Origin: Thermodesulfobacteriota bacterium
GTDB taxonomy: Bacteria > Desulfobacterota > Desulfomonilia > Desulfomonilales > Desulfomonilaceae
Reading direction: 5' to 3'
Assembly: GCA_030837305.1 (NCBI GenBank)
Contig: JAUPKT010000305.1
Span: forward strand, 1-7,147
Length of the DNA: 7,147 nucleotides
Part shown: positions 1-5,918 of the stretch, one piece after another
How positions within the stretch are numbered: the stretch's first letter is position 1
How the letters are laid out: every line of letters begins with the position of its first letter
The notes under the pieces: model-generated
The model's database searches: none
Told to the model about the DNA's origin: nothing
Seen by the model: only the letters and a program-made list of their open reading frames with translations
Translations under genes and position numbers: made by a program

Positions 1-2
1 TG

Positions 3-773
3 AAAGATGAGGGATCACTTGACGATGTGGTTCTTAATCACGGTCTTGAAAATCTGATAGTAAAAAACAACCAAGGGAATCTTGATGGCCGTCTACTGGT
101 GAACATCGTCAAGAATCTCTTGCGTATGCACAAGGTGCTCGATGTGTTCGAACGCAAGCACTACGAAAGACTAGTATTGAAGGAATTTGCATCTGAAGGT
201 GTCTCAGCGGATAGCCTCAAAGATAAGAACGAGCTGGCAATCGTGGCGGAAAGAGTGAGAGATAGATTAAGAGAGCACTATGCGGATTTTGAATACATCG
301 ATTTCGATATTACCCCCGATGAGGAAGAATCGCGTTTTTCTCTCAACATTGAGACAAGGAGAGACGGAGCGGCAAGGAAGACGGTTATCGATAGTGCGCT
401 GGTAGAATCCCCGGCTTTTCTAGAAATTGCGTCCATTTCGAGAAAGCTGGCGGCCTTTGGGGAGCCTCCCTTTGCCATCCAAACAGAGACGGGGATTCAA
501 GAAGCAAAGTCCTATTCAGACCTGGTTGATACAATCATGGAACATGGACGGAAGAAACTGGGAATTCAACGGTACAAGGGCCTTGGAGAAATGAATGCAG
601 ATCAATTGTGGGAAACGACGATGAACCCGGAAAAACGGAAGATTCTCCAGGTCACTATCGAAGATGCGGTGAGAGCAACCGAGATTTTTTCTATTCTCAT
701 GGGAGATCAAGTAGAACCTCGCAGAGAATTCATCGAACGCAATGCTTTAAATGTAGTGAATTTGGATTATTAA
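3..773 (+). CDS. gyrB: DNA gyrase subunit B, C-terminal part (5' end outside window)
   Basis: GyrB is the ATPase subunit of gyrase, the type II topoisomerase that introduces negative supercoils into DNA. The reading frame is open from the left edge (codon at 3-5), so 256 C-terminal residues are visible and the ATPase and most of the Toprim domain are missing. The signature RYKGLGEMN lies at 570-596 and is followed by [10 protein letters not shown] and [12 protein letters not shown], the classic GyrB tail; the protein ends in NLDY and a TAA stop. The roughly 165 residues before RYKGLGEMN correspond to the extra domain that E. coli-type GyrB (about 800 residues) has and B. subtilis GyrB lacks, which points to a Gram-negative host. 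ParE is the main alternative, but the ETTMNPE and EPRREFIE segments and the insert favour GyrB. Nothing looks broken. Confidence 0.97.
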   Translation, partial: KDEGSLDDVVLNHGLENLIVKNNQGNLDGRLLVNIVKNLLRMHKVLDVFERKHYERLVLKEFASEGVSADSLKDKNELAIVAERVRDRLREHYADFEYIDFDITPDEEESRFSLNIETRRDGAARKTVIDSALVESPAFLEIASISRKLAAFGEPPFAIQTETGIQEAKSYSDLVDTIMEHGRKKLGIQRYKGLGEMNADQLWETTMNPEKRKILQVTIEDAVRATEIFSILMGDQVEPRREFIERNALNVVNLDY

Positions 774-799
774 GGAAGAACTGTCATTGATTGGGCGGA

Positions 800-838
800 G
801 TGACAAATCAAACGACTAAAATGCGCTTGATTTGTCAC
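800..838. terminator. Inverted repeat between convergent gyrB and metF, probable bidirectional terminator
   Basis: Arms at 800-814 and 824-838 (gtgacaaatcaaacg / cgcttgatttgtcac) form a 15-position stem with a 9-nt loop. All positions pair except 812/826. That position is an A-C mismatch in RNA read from the plus strand and a U-G wobble in RNA read from the minus strand, so the hairpin is slightly better for metF transcripts. It sits 26 bp after the gyrB stop and 9 bp after the metF stop, the expected place for a shared terminator of converging genes. Neither side has a strong U-run, so it may end transcription only with help, or mainly protect 3' ends. Confidence 0.65.
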
Positions 839-847
839 CATAATCTA

Positions 848-1783
848 TTAGAGAGAGGGTCTTGGCAATAGTCCTGCCATTTGAGCAATCTCGCCTACCT
901 TTTCTTCCCATTCTATGGCCATAATGTGAACCCCGGAGATTCCCTTCATCTCCTTCAATTGCTGAATTGTTTCGACAGCTATTTTAATTCCTTCTTCGGC
1001 TTGATTTTCTTTCGGTGTACCCTTCATACGTTGCAGGAGATCATCGGGGACATCCATACCAGGCACGTTGTTGCCCATATACTTGGCCATACCAAACGAC
1101 TTGAATGGAGTCACTCCGCCCAAAATGAAAACCTTTTCATGGAGACCCCTGTCAACCACCTGTTTCATCCATTCGGAGAATTTCTTAAGATTAAAAATAC
1201 ACTGTGTTTGAACAAACTCAGCCCCAGCAGCTATTTTCTTGGCCAATCTCGGTGCTCTAATTTCAAAAGGATCGGCAAAAGGATTGGCAGCGGCGCCCAC
1301 AAATAGCTTCGGAGGAGACTTTATCTCGTCTCCACCGAGGAACTTACCCTCATCGCGCATTTTTCTGACCATACTAAGAAGCTGTATGGAATCAATGTCG
1401 AAGACGTTTTTTGCCTGGGGATGGTCTCCGAATCTTTGATGATCACCCGACAAGCACAGCATGTTCTTGACTCCCAGGGCAGCCGCTCCGAGAATGTCAC
1501 TCTGCATGGCAATCCTGTTACGGTCACGACAAACCATCTGCATGATGGGTTCCATACCTTCCTGCATCATAATGATGGAAGAGGCTATGGAAGACATCCG
1601 AACAACTGATGTTTGGTTATCGGTAATGTTGAACGCATCAGCCTTATCTTTCAGAAGAGCACACTTGCGGCGGATAGCCTCTGCGTCGGCACCTCTTGGT
1701 GGTCCGCATTCACCAGTAACTGCAAAATGTCCCGCCTTGAGTATCTTCTCGAGCCTGCTCTCGGTTACGCATTCACCAGTCAT
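848..1783 (-). CDS. metF: 5,10-methylenetetrahydrofolate reductase, catalytic subunit MetF
   Basis: MetF is an FAD-dependent TIM-barrel enzyme that interconverts methylene- and methyl-tetrahydrofolate. With the start chosen here it has 311 residues, the usual size for single-domain bacterial MetF. The motif TGECGPPRGAD holds Glu25, matching catalytic Glu28 of E. coli MetF, and LSGDH holds Asp114, matching flavin-contacting Asp120. The segment CRDRNRIAMQSDILGA (residues 85-100) is typical of the family. The open frame continues 19 codons upstream, but that part lies inside metV; the ATG at 1783 overlaps the metV stop (ATGA) and has a good ribosome binding site. The gene follows metV and mvhD, so the partner set is that of the Wood-Ljungdahl methyl branch rather than a stand-alone methionine-synthesis enzyme. 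Which electron donor it uses cannot be read from this sequence. Confidence 0.95.
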   Translation of the reverse strand: MTGECVTESRLEKILKAGHFAVTGECGPPRGADAEAIRRKCALLKDKADAFNITDNQTSVVRMSSIASSIIMMQEGMEPIMQMVCRDRNRIAMQSDILGAAALGVKNMLCLSGDHQRFGDHPQAKNVFDIDSIQLLSMVRKMRDEGKFLGGDEIKSPPKLFVGAAANPFADPFEIRAPRLAKKIAAGAEFVQTQCIFNLKKFSEWMKQVVDRGLHEKVFILGGVTPFKSFGMAKYMGNNVPGMDVPDDLLQRMKGTPKENQAEEGIKIAVETIQQLKEMKGISGVHIMAIEWEEKVGEIAQMAGLLPRPSL

Positions 1784-2448
1784 CGCTGAAAGTCCTCCCT
1801 GACCATGGTTCGTGGGCCGCCATCTCTGTTGGTTCTCCAATCATTCACTGCCATTATTTCTTCATACCTGTCCATGAGATTGAGGGATTTAAGGCGGTCA
1901 ATAATGAGTTGCCACGCACAATCGACTTGAGGGTCTATTTCGCATTTCCCGTTCGTTGAGCCACCGCACGGCCCGTTGAGAAGACTCTTGGAACAACGGG
2001 CTATGGGGCAAATACCTCCGGTATAATAGAGTTTACATTCTCCGCAGGTCTGACACCGCTCTACATAATACCCCTCTTTCAGGGAACCACCGACGAAAGT
2101 GGTGTTGAGCGCAGGATAAACAGGGATTCCCATATATCTCTCTGCCATGAACTGAACGCCTGCACCACACGCCATCGAAAGTACTGCATCCACTTGTCCG
2201 GCGATGTCGCTGACTTGTTCATTATATTCGGGATCACACTGTCGCTCGACAGTCTTCTCAATCGTGTCGATTGGATTGCCGTCTTTGTCACGAGACATCC
2301 TAATTTGGCTCGCCAGAACGCGAACAGCATCGTCACCACCAGTGAGACAAACAGTAACGCAGCCACCACATCCTAGGACAAGAACCTTCTTGAGTCCATT
2401 GAGCATTTTCAAAATTTCTTCAAGCGGTTTTCGTTCACCTATAACCAT
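1780..2448 (-). CDS. metV: MetV, zinc/iron-sulfur-type subunit of methylenetetrahydrofolate reductase
   Basis: This matches the cysteine-rich 'MTHFR C-terminal' family, the small partner of MetF in acetogens and other Wood-Ljungdahl organisms. It has 222 residues. The N-terminus reads VIGERKPLEEIL. The next segment is GCGGCVTVC (Cys27, 30, 34), followed by SMACGAGVQ (Cys94). A C-terminal cluster CQTCGEC...C....C (Cys132, 135, 138, 147, 152) runs on to NGPCGG (Cys161), Cys169 and Cys177. Thirteen cysteines in such spacing indicate metal or Fe-S binding. In Moorella the MetV-MetF pair is reported in a complex with HdrABC and MvhD, and MetV is thought to link MetF to that electron path. The ATG at 2448 has TGGAGG at 2456-2461 with a 7-nt spacer. 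It starts 44 bp after mvhD and ends overlapping metF by four bases, so the three are almost certainly one operon. Cofactor type is inferred. Confidence 0.9.
   Translation of the reverse strand: MVIGERKPLEEILKMLNGLKKVLVLGCGGCVTVCLTGGDDAVRVLASQIRMSRDKDGNPIDTIEKTVERQCDPEYNEQVSDIAGQVDAVLSMACGAGVQFMAERYMGIPVYPALNTTFVGGSLKEGYYVERCQTCGECKLYYTGGICPIARCSKSLLNGPCGGSTNGKCEIDPQVDCAWQLIIDRLKSLNLMDRYEEIMAVNDWRTNRDGGPRTMVREDFQR
1793..1800 (-). promoter_or_regulatory. Ribosome binding site of metF, inside metV
   Basis: Read on the minus strand this is AGGGAGGA. Its GGAGG core ends 10 nt before the ATG at 1783. It lies within the last codons of metV and decides the metF start in favour of the ATG that overlaps the metV stop, against the ATG at 1840. 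The arrangement suggests translational coupling of the two subunits. Confidence 0.75.
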
Positions 2449-2492
2449 AATTATGCCTCCAGTCTTGCTGTTGAGGACCTAGTCCAGACGCT

Positions 2493-2933
2493 TCAAGCAG
2501 CCTGCTGTTGGGCAGACCGAGACTTCTTGTTCAGTGGGCTGGGACCGAGGCCTTGAATCCTATCCGTGAATTCCCGGGCAACTTCCGCAAAACGAGGCCC
2601 CATAGCTGCACTCATGTTATACATTTCCAGTCGCTCTGGTTCCAATCCAACTTCCTGGATAAGTTTCTTCGTGTAATTGACTCGGGGTTTGGCTACCAAA
2701 TTGCCGTGTATGAAGTGACAATCCCCTTCGAGACAGCCGGCCACATAGACCCCATCGGCTCCCTTTTCAAATGCTCTGAGTAACAATATAGGAGTAACCT
2801 TGCCAGTGCAGGGAAGTCGTATGACTCTAATATTCGTTGGGTACTCCAATCGCATGCTTCCTGCCAGATCGGCGGCTCCATAAGCACAATAATGACAACA
2901 GAAAGCTACAATAGTAGGCTCAAAATCTGCCAT
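2493..2933 (-). CDS. mvhD: MvhD/FlpD-type [2Fe-2S] electron-transfer subunit
   Basis: This belongs to the methyl-viologen-reducing hydrogenase delta subunit family. These small cytoplasmic proteins pass electrons between HdrA and a hydrogenase, formate dehydrogenase or other module. The protein has 146 residues, a normal family length. The cluster cysteines are visible: FCCHYCAYG (Cys12, 13, 16), PCTGK (Cys42) and AGCLEGDCHFIHGN (Cys67, 72). The usual 'GADGV' stretch precedes the last pair. The Ser/Gln/Ala-rich tail after residue 130 looks disordered. The ATG at 2933 has AGGGAG at 2941-2946 with a 7-nt spacer. It is the first gene of the mvhD-metV-metF cassette, so its job is probably to deliver electrons to, or take them from, methylenetetrahydrofolate reductase. 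No HdrA, B or C gene is adjacent. Confidence 0.92.
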   Translation of the reverse strand: MADFEPTIVAFCCHYCAYGAADLAGSMRLEYPTNIRVIRLPCTGKVTPILLLRAFEKGADGVYVAGCLEGDCHFIHGNLVAKPRVNYTKKLIQEVGLEPERLEMYNMSAAMGPRFAEVAREFTDRIQGLGPSPLNKKSRSAQQQAA

Positions 2934-2972
2934 CTGTAATCTCCCTAGAATGTATGTAGTGTTTCAAGGCAG

Positions 2973-3001
2973 GTGATACTCGAAAGTAAACGAAGAGACA
3001 A
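2973..3001 (-). promoter_or_regulatory. Weak candidate promoter for mvhD-metV-metF
   Basis: On the minus strand TTGTCT (3001-2996) and TATCAC (2978-2973) are separated by 17 bp, each matching 4 of 6 consensus bases of a housekeeping sigma factor. It lies in the 117-bp gap between the 442-residue gene and mvhD. A run of seven T (3006-3000, minus strand) touches the -35 element. The gap shows no riboswitch or strong operator that I can recognise. Read-through from the upstream gene remains possible. Confidence 0.25.
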
Positions 3002-3050
3002 AAAAAGGCAAGCACAGTGTGATGGAAATGGAAATATAATAAGAGTACAC

Positions 3051-4379
3051 CTACAGGTGCTCCCACGATTCCTCCACAGTATTTTCGTTGAGGAAACTTC
3101 TTACAAGATCGAGTTCAGCTTTTGAGAGAAAATCTCGAGACTTGGATTCTCCCGTTACCTGAGCTGCAAAAAGAGGTCTTTTCTTGAGGAGTTCTCTGAG
3201 CAAAAGTGCCAAAGGATGACCTAGATTCTCTATTCCGCCTTCGTACTTACGGATAAATCGCATGACATCTTTTCGAAGCGACAGGATGGAATGGAATCCT
3301 CTGCGAAAAAGGGTTTCCATGTGATGTTCCTGGAGATACGTTTTTGCCAAAGAAAGTGAATCCGAGCAGACTTCCTGCAGAGCTATGTTTATATAACCAC
3401 TGGCTTTTCTGAGACTGCTGTGCAGATCTTCCAACTCCGACGGGTCCAAACCATCAGCGATCATAATCTTGTTAGCCAAATTCGCTAATTCAAGGGAGAT
3501 TCTGTCCCTCTCCGCGGAATCGTCCAACTGATTAAGACATCTCATAAACAGGGAGCCGGGATCAATGCTTTGTAGAGGATAAGGTAATGACAAACCGGGA
3601 TACTCATAATTCTGTCGGTCTGATTGGAGGACGGACGCCTCAGGGCTAGGACCTTGTCTGAGAGGTCCCGGATCTTTGTAAATCTCATAGGCTTCGTCGA
3701 AAGCGGGGAAACCTTTTTCTGCCAGTCTTGCTCTGCGAAACCGGAGAGCAGCCTCCTCTGTTTCCAAAAAAAGGCCGGATGCCAATGAAAGCATTACCGA
3801 AAAGTAGTATTCACTATCTGAAATAAACAGGGATTCAAGAATGATTTTAAGAGCACTCTCCATATTGGGTTGGGAAAAATCGATGAAGAAAATGTTTTCC
3901 AGAGTAAACGAGGGGAGCCTATCCAGCTCTTCCAGATAATCGGCATCAACATCCCTCGTTTTCACTTTGACGAAAGGGTGAAGAATGCAAACCAGAAGCT
4001 CCGGGTCTATATTCCGCGTAAATTCTTCAATCTTGTCTATTTCCAGCCTGGAAAATATCTCAATCCATTTTGCAATGTGAGGAGGATACAAGATGTCTTT
4101 CTTCCAAAATTCAATGTCAGTGCAATACAGTAGCTGATCTATTGTGCCGAAAGCCAGGAGAGGAAGCGCGTCTTCTTCTCCTACTCCCTTTACAAGATAG
4201 AAAAAATCTTGATCTCTCAGGCGGTTAAGGAGAATTTCCGGATTTTTGAGAGAATCTATGAGCGCCACAGCGGCCTTTGGCGACAGAGATTTGAAGAGTC
4301 TCTCCAAACGAGCAGCCGGCATCTCGTTCAGTGCCTTCAAGAATACTTCGGAACTCGTTTCTCGATCACCTGGTTCCAT
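3051..4379 (-). CDS. Uncharacterised alpha-helical protein, resembles DUF6178 family
   Basis: The function is unknown. The 442 residues have no signal peptide, no membrane segment and no recognisable catalytic motif. The sequence is Leu- and Glu-rich and reads as mostly helical. The N-terminal third contains short helical units (ARLERLFKSLSPKAAVALID, about residues 23-42) that superficially recall the helical repeats of the MgtE N-domain. Next comes DFFYLVKGVGEEDALPLLAF (residues 58-77). RARLAEKGFPAFDEAYEIY (residues 216-234) and ETLFRRGFHSILSLRK (residues 355-370) are two further segments that I associate with the DUF6178 family of Desulfobacterota; this is recalled, not searched. A Pro/Gln-rich linker around residues 235-275 separates two helical halves. 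The ATG at 4379 is the first possible, since an in-frame TAG lies 12 bp upstream, but it has no Shine-Dalgarno; Met20 (4322) is an alternative. The gene has the same strand as mvhD, 117 bp upstream of it, so a link to the cassette is possible but unproven. Confidence 0.8.
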   Translation of the reverse strand: MEPGDRETSSEVFLKALNEMPAARLERLFKSLSPKAAVALIDSLKNPEILLNRLRDQDFFYLVKGVGEEDALPLLAFGTIDQLLYCTDIEFWKKDILYPPHIAKWIEIFSRLEIDKIEEFTRNIDPELLVCILHPFVKVKTRDVDADYLEELDRLPSFTLENIFFIDFSQPNMESALKIILESLFISDSEYYFSVMLSLASGLFLETEEAALRFRRARLAEKGFPAFDEAYEIYKDPGPLRQGPSPEASVLQSDRQNYEYPGLSLPYPLQSIDPGSLFMRCLNQLDDSAERDRISLELANLANKIMIADGLDPSELEDLHSSLRKASGYINIALQEVCSDSLSLAKTYLQEHHMETLFRRGFHSILSLRKDVMRFIRKYEGGIENLGHPLALLLRELLKKRPLFAAQVTGESKSRDFLSKAELDLVRSFLNENTVEESWEHL

Positions 4380-4385
4380 CAGAAG

Positions 4386-4414
4386 AGTCTACAGGGAATG
4401 TTGATAGAAAGCAA
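4386..4414 (-). promoter_or_regulatory. Candidate promoter giving a leaderless mRNA for the 442-residue gene
   Basis: On the minus strand TTGCTT (4414-4409) and TAGACT (4391-4386) are 17 bp apart, matching 3 and 4 of 6 consensus bases. Only six bases separate the -10 element from the ATG at 4379, so initiation at the usual distance would begin at or next to the A of the start codon. This agrees with the absence of a Shine-Dalgarno there. The element scores alone are weak. Confidence 0.3.
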
Positions 4415-4452
4415 CTTACCATGACTTGCACAGCGCCGTCAGAGCGAGTAAA

Positions 4453-4482
4453 TTGTAGGGTCACTGACAGACGGGATAAAAT
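4453..4482 (+). promoter_or_regulatory. Candidate promoter for the phosphofructokinase gene
   Basis: TTGTAG (4453-4458) and TAAAAT (4477-4482) are 18 bp apart, matching 3 and 5 of 6 consensus bases. A transcript from here would start near 4489 and have a leader of about 140 nt containing the hairpin at 4503-4529. The -35 match is poor, so this is only a pointer. Confidence 0.3.
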
Positions 4483-4502
4483 TCACAAGCGGTGAAGACA
4501 TT

Positions 4503-4529
4503 GCTTTTCCAAGACACTTTTGGAAAGGC
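4503..4529 (+). other. 12-pair hairpin / palindrome in the phosphofructokinase leader
   Basis: Positions 4503-4514 pair with 4518-4529: ten Watson-Crick pairs and two G-U wobbles (4505/4527 and 4513/4519), with a 3-nt loop CAC. Neither strand has a U-run directly after it; a T6 run occurs 22 bp later on the plus strand. It could be a leader structure, the remains of an attenuator, or a DNA operator. Its stem is long for chance in a 250-bp stretch. Confidence 0.5.
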
Positions 4530-4629
4530 GTTTAAGCGGGAAGCAGACAGGTTTTTTCTGGTTTCAAGAAATTAAGAAGCAATCAAGCAGCGCATTCATG
4601 AAATAGATCATAACGAAGGAGCCACGACG

Positions 4630-5847
4630 ATGGAAAAACTTACCGGAAAAGCCATTATAGCCATGGGAGGAGGTCCCACAGCGGTGATAAACCAGTCCTT
4701 GGTTGGTGCGGTTTTGCAGGCACGGCAATATCCTCATATCACCCAATTCTACGGAGCCTTTCGAGGAGTGGAGGGTCTTGTGGAGGAGCAACTGGTCAAC
4801 CTGTCGGAGGCCACAGGTCATAACCTTGAGAAGGTTGCACGGACTCCGGGAGCGGGCATTAGAAGTACCAGGGTAAAGCCGGATGAGGAGTATTGTCATA
4901 GGATTTTTGAAGTGTGCAAAGCCCATGGCATCCACTACTTCTTTTACGTTGGCGGTAATGACTCTGCGGAGACGTGCAGGATAGTGAATCGGTTCGCTCT
5001 ATCGGAGGGATACGAACTCAGGGTGATACACATACCCAAGACCATCGATAATGACTTGAGAGTTACAGACCATTGCCCTGGTTATGGATCAGCAGCTAAA
5101 TTTGTTGCTCAAGCTTTTAGTGGCGCGAATCTCGACAATCGATCTTTGCCGGGAGTATACATCGGGGTGGTAATGGGCCGCCATGCGGGTTTTCTCACAG
5201 CAGCCTCTGTGTTTGCCAGAAAATATAACGATGATGGACCCCATTTGATTTATTTGCCGGAGCGTTCTTTCGATCACGACGCTTTCTTGTCGGATGTGGA
5301 TCACGTGTACGGGCAGTATGGCAGAGCCGTCATAGCCGTCTCAGAGGGAATTCAGGACAAGGAAGGTAAGCCTGTAGCTGCCGGCCTCACATCTTGTGTT
5401 GAGCGAGACTCCCATGGAAATATTCAGTTGTCCGGCAGCACCTCCCTGGGTGATGCCCTCAAAGATCTCATTCAAAACAAATTGAAGATCAAGCGGGTGC
5501 GATCGGATACGTTTGGTTACTTGCAACGATCGTTTCTCGGGTGCATTAGTGAAGTAGATGCCAGTGAAGCGCGAGAGGTGGGCGAACGGGCTGTACAGAT
5601 AGCGGCATGGCATCGCATCGATGGATCCATCGTTATTGAAAGAGTCGGCGACTACAGTGTGAGCTACACCGTAGCTCCTCTGGAAGATGTTGCGAAAGAG
5701 ACAAAATCCATGCCGGATTCTTTCATCGATGGAAATAACAACGTCACCACAGAATTCAAGAATTACGCCCGCCCTCTCTTGGGAGAACTCCCTGTTTACG
5801 AGAGAATTCATGCACCCGCGGTTCCCGTGATTCTCCGAAAGAAATGA
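4630..5847 (+). CDS. pfp: Pyrophosphate-type 6-phosphofructokinase
   Basis: This enzyme phosphorylates fructose 6-phosphate to fructose 1,6-bisphosphate in the cytoplasm. The PPi form uses pyrophosphate and is reversible, serving glycolysis and gluconeogenesis. The 405-residue protein carries the phosphate-binding GGGPT (residues 13-17), GGNDS (108-112), PKTIDND (136-142, catalytic Asp140), MGRHAG (182-187) and PER (210-212). Two positions argue for PPi: Asp111, where ATP enzymes have Gly104 (E. coli numbering), and Lys137, where they have Gly124. The position usually occupied by the Mg-contacting Asp103 is Asn110 here; I believe this is seen in one clade of PPi enzymes but could not check. 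The length exceeds the 320 residues of E. coli PfkA, as is common in PPi forms. The ATG at 4630 has AAGGAG with an 8-nt spacer. ilvD follows after 67 bp with no evident terminator. Confidence 0.9.
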   Translation: MEKLTGKAIIAMGGGPTAVINQSLVGAVLQARQYPHITQFYGAFRGVEGLVEEQLVNLSEATGHNLEKVARTPGAGIRSTRVKPDEEYCHRIFEVCKAHGIHYFFYVGGNDSAETCRIVNRFALSEGYELRVIHIPKTIDNDLRVTDHCPGYGSAAKFVAQAFSGANLDNRSLPGVYIGVVMGRHAGFLTAASVFARKYNDDGPHLIYLPERSFDHDAFLSDVDHVYGQYGRAVIAVSEGIQDKEGKPVAAGLTSCVERDSHGNIQLSGSTSLGDALKDLIQNKLKIKRVRSDTFGYLQRSFLGCISEVDASEAREVGERAVQIAAWHRIDGSIVIERVGDYSVSYTVAPLEDVAKETKSMPDSFIDGNNNVTTEFKNYARPLLGELPVYERIHAPAVPVILRKK

Positions 5848-5918
5848 AGATTGTGGTTAGAAAGAGATCTCAGATGAAGGATTGCAGTGCACAAGCAAGA
5901 AAGAGGAGAATCTGTTGA
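5844..5918 (+). CDS. Possible 24-codon ORF bridging pfp and ilvD
   Basis: An ATG overlapping the pfp stop (ATGA at 5844-5847) opens a 24-codon frame that closes with TGA overlapping the ilvD TTG start (TTGA at 5915-5918). The peptide would be very basic, starting MKIVVRKR and ending RKRRIC. It lacks the Ile/Leu/Val runs of classic ilv leader peptides, having only I-V-V near its start and one Ile near its end. There is no clear Shine-Dalgarno before it. It may be a coupling ORF that carries ribosomes from pfp to ilvD, or a chance frame. A real product is doubtful. Confidence 0.2.
   Translation: MKIVVRKRSQMKDCSAQARKRRIC
5902..5917 (+). promoter_or_regulatory. Ribosome binding site and TTG start codon of ilvD
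   Basis: AGAGGAG (5902-5908) stands six nt before TTG (5915-5917). Starting at TTG gives an N-terminus of MRSNIMTKG, which fits the 'MRSD...KKG' opening of IlvD proteins. A second GAGGAG (5917-5922) lies seven nt before an in-frame ATG at 5930, so automatic callers may choose that one and lose five residues. Confidence 0.7.

Larger units (their letters stand above)
4380..4629. other. Divergent intergenic region, 250 bp
   Basis: This stretch separates the minus-strand 442-residue gene from the plus-strand phosphofructokinase gene and must hold the control regions of both. I see no credible ORF in it. It contains the candidate leaderless promoter, a plus-strand promoter-like site at 4453-4482, a strong hairpin at 4503-4529 and a run of six T at 4552-4557. 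The phosphofructokinase ribosome binding site AAGGAG is at 4616-4621. Confidence 0.7.

Noticed and set aside
881..1802. Several plus-strand open frames of 60-140 codons opposite metF
   Set aside because: They are antisense shadows of a clearly conserved gene, with no ribosome sites or family resemblance.
1784..1840. Extended metF N-terminus starting at 1840
   Set aside because: These codons lie inside metV in another frame, do not resemble MetF, and a better start with a ribosome site exists at 1783.
3035..3040. Perfect TATAAT on the plus strand between mvhD and the unknown gene
   Set aside because: There is no -35 element at a suitable distance and no plus-strand gene downstream; AT-rich intergenic DNA gives such matches easily.
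2999..3050. Terminator after the 442-residue gene, suggested by a T7 run on the minus strand (3006-3000)
   Set aside because: Only 3-5 pair stems or long-loop pairings precede the T-run, too weak to call an intrinsic terminator.
4552..4557. T6 run as the tail of a terminator formed with the hairpin at 4503-4529
   Set aside because: The run begins 22 bp after the stem, too far for an intrinsic terminator.
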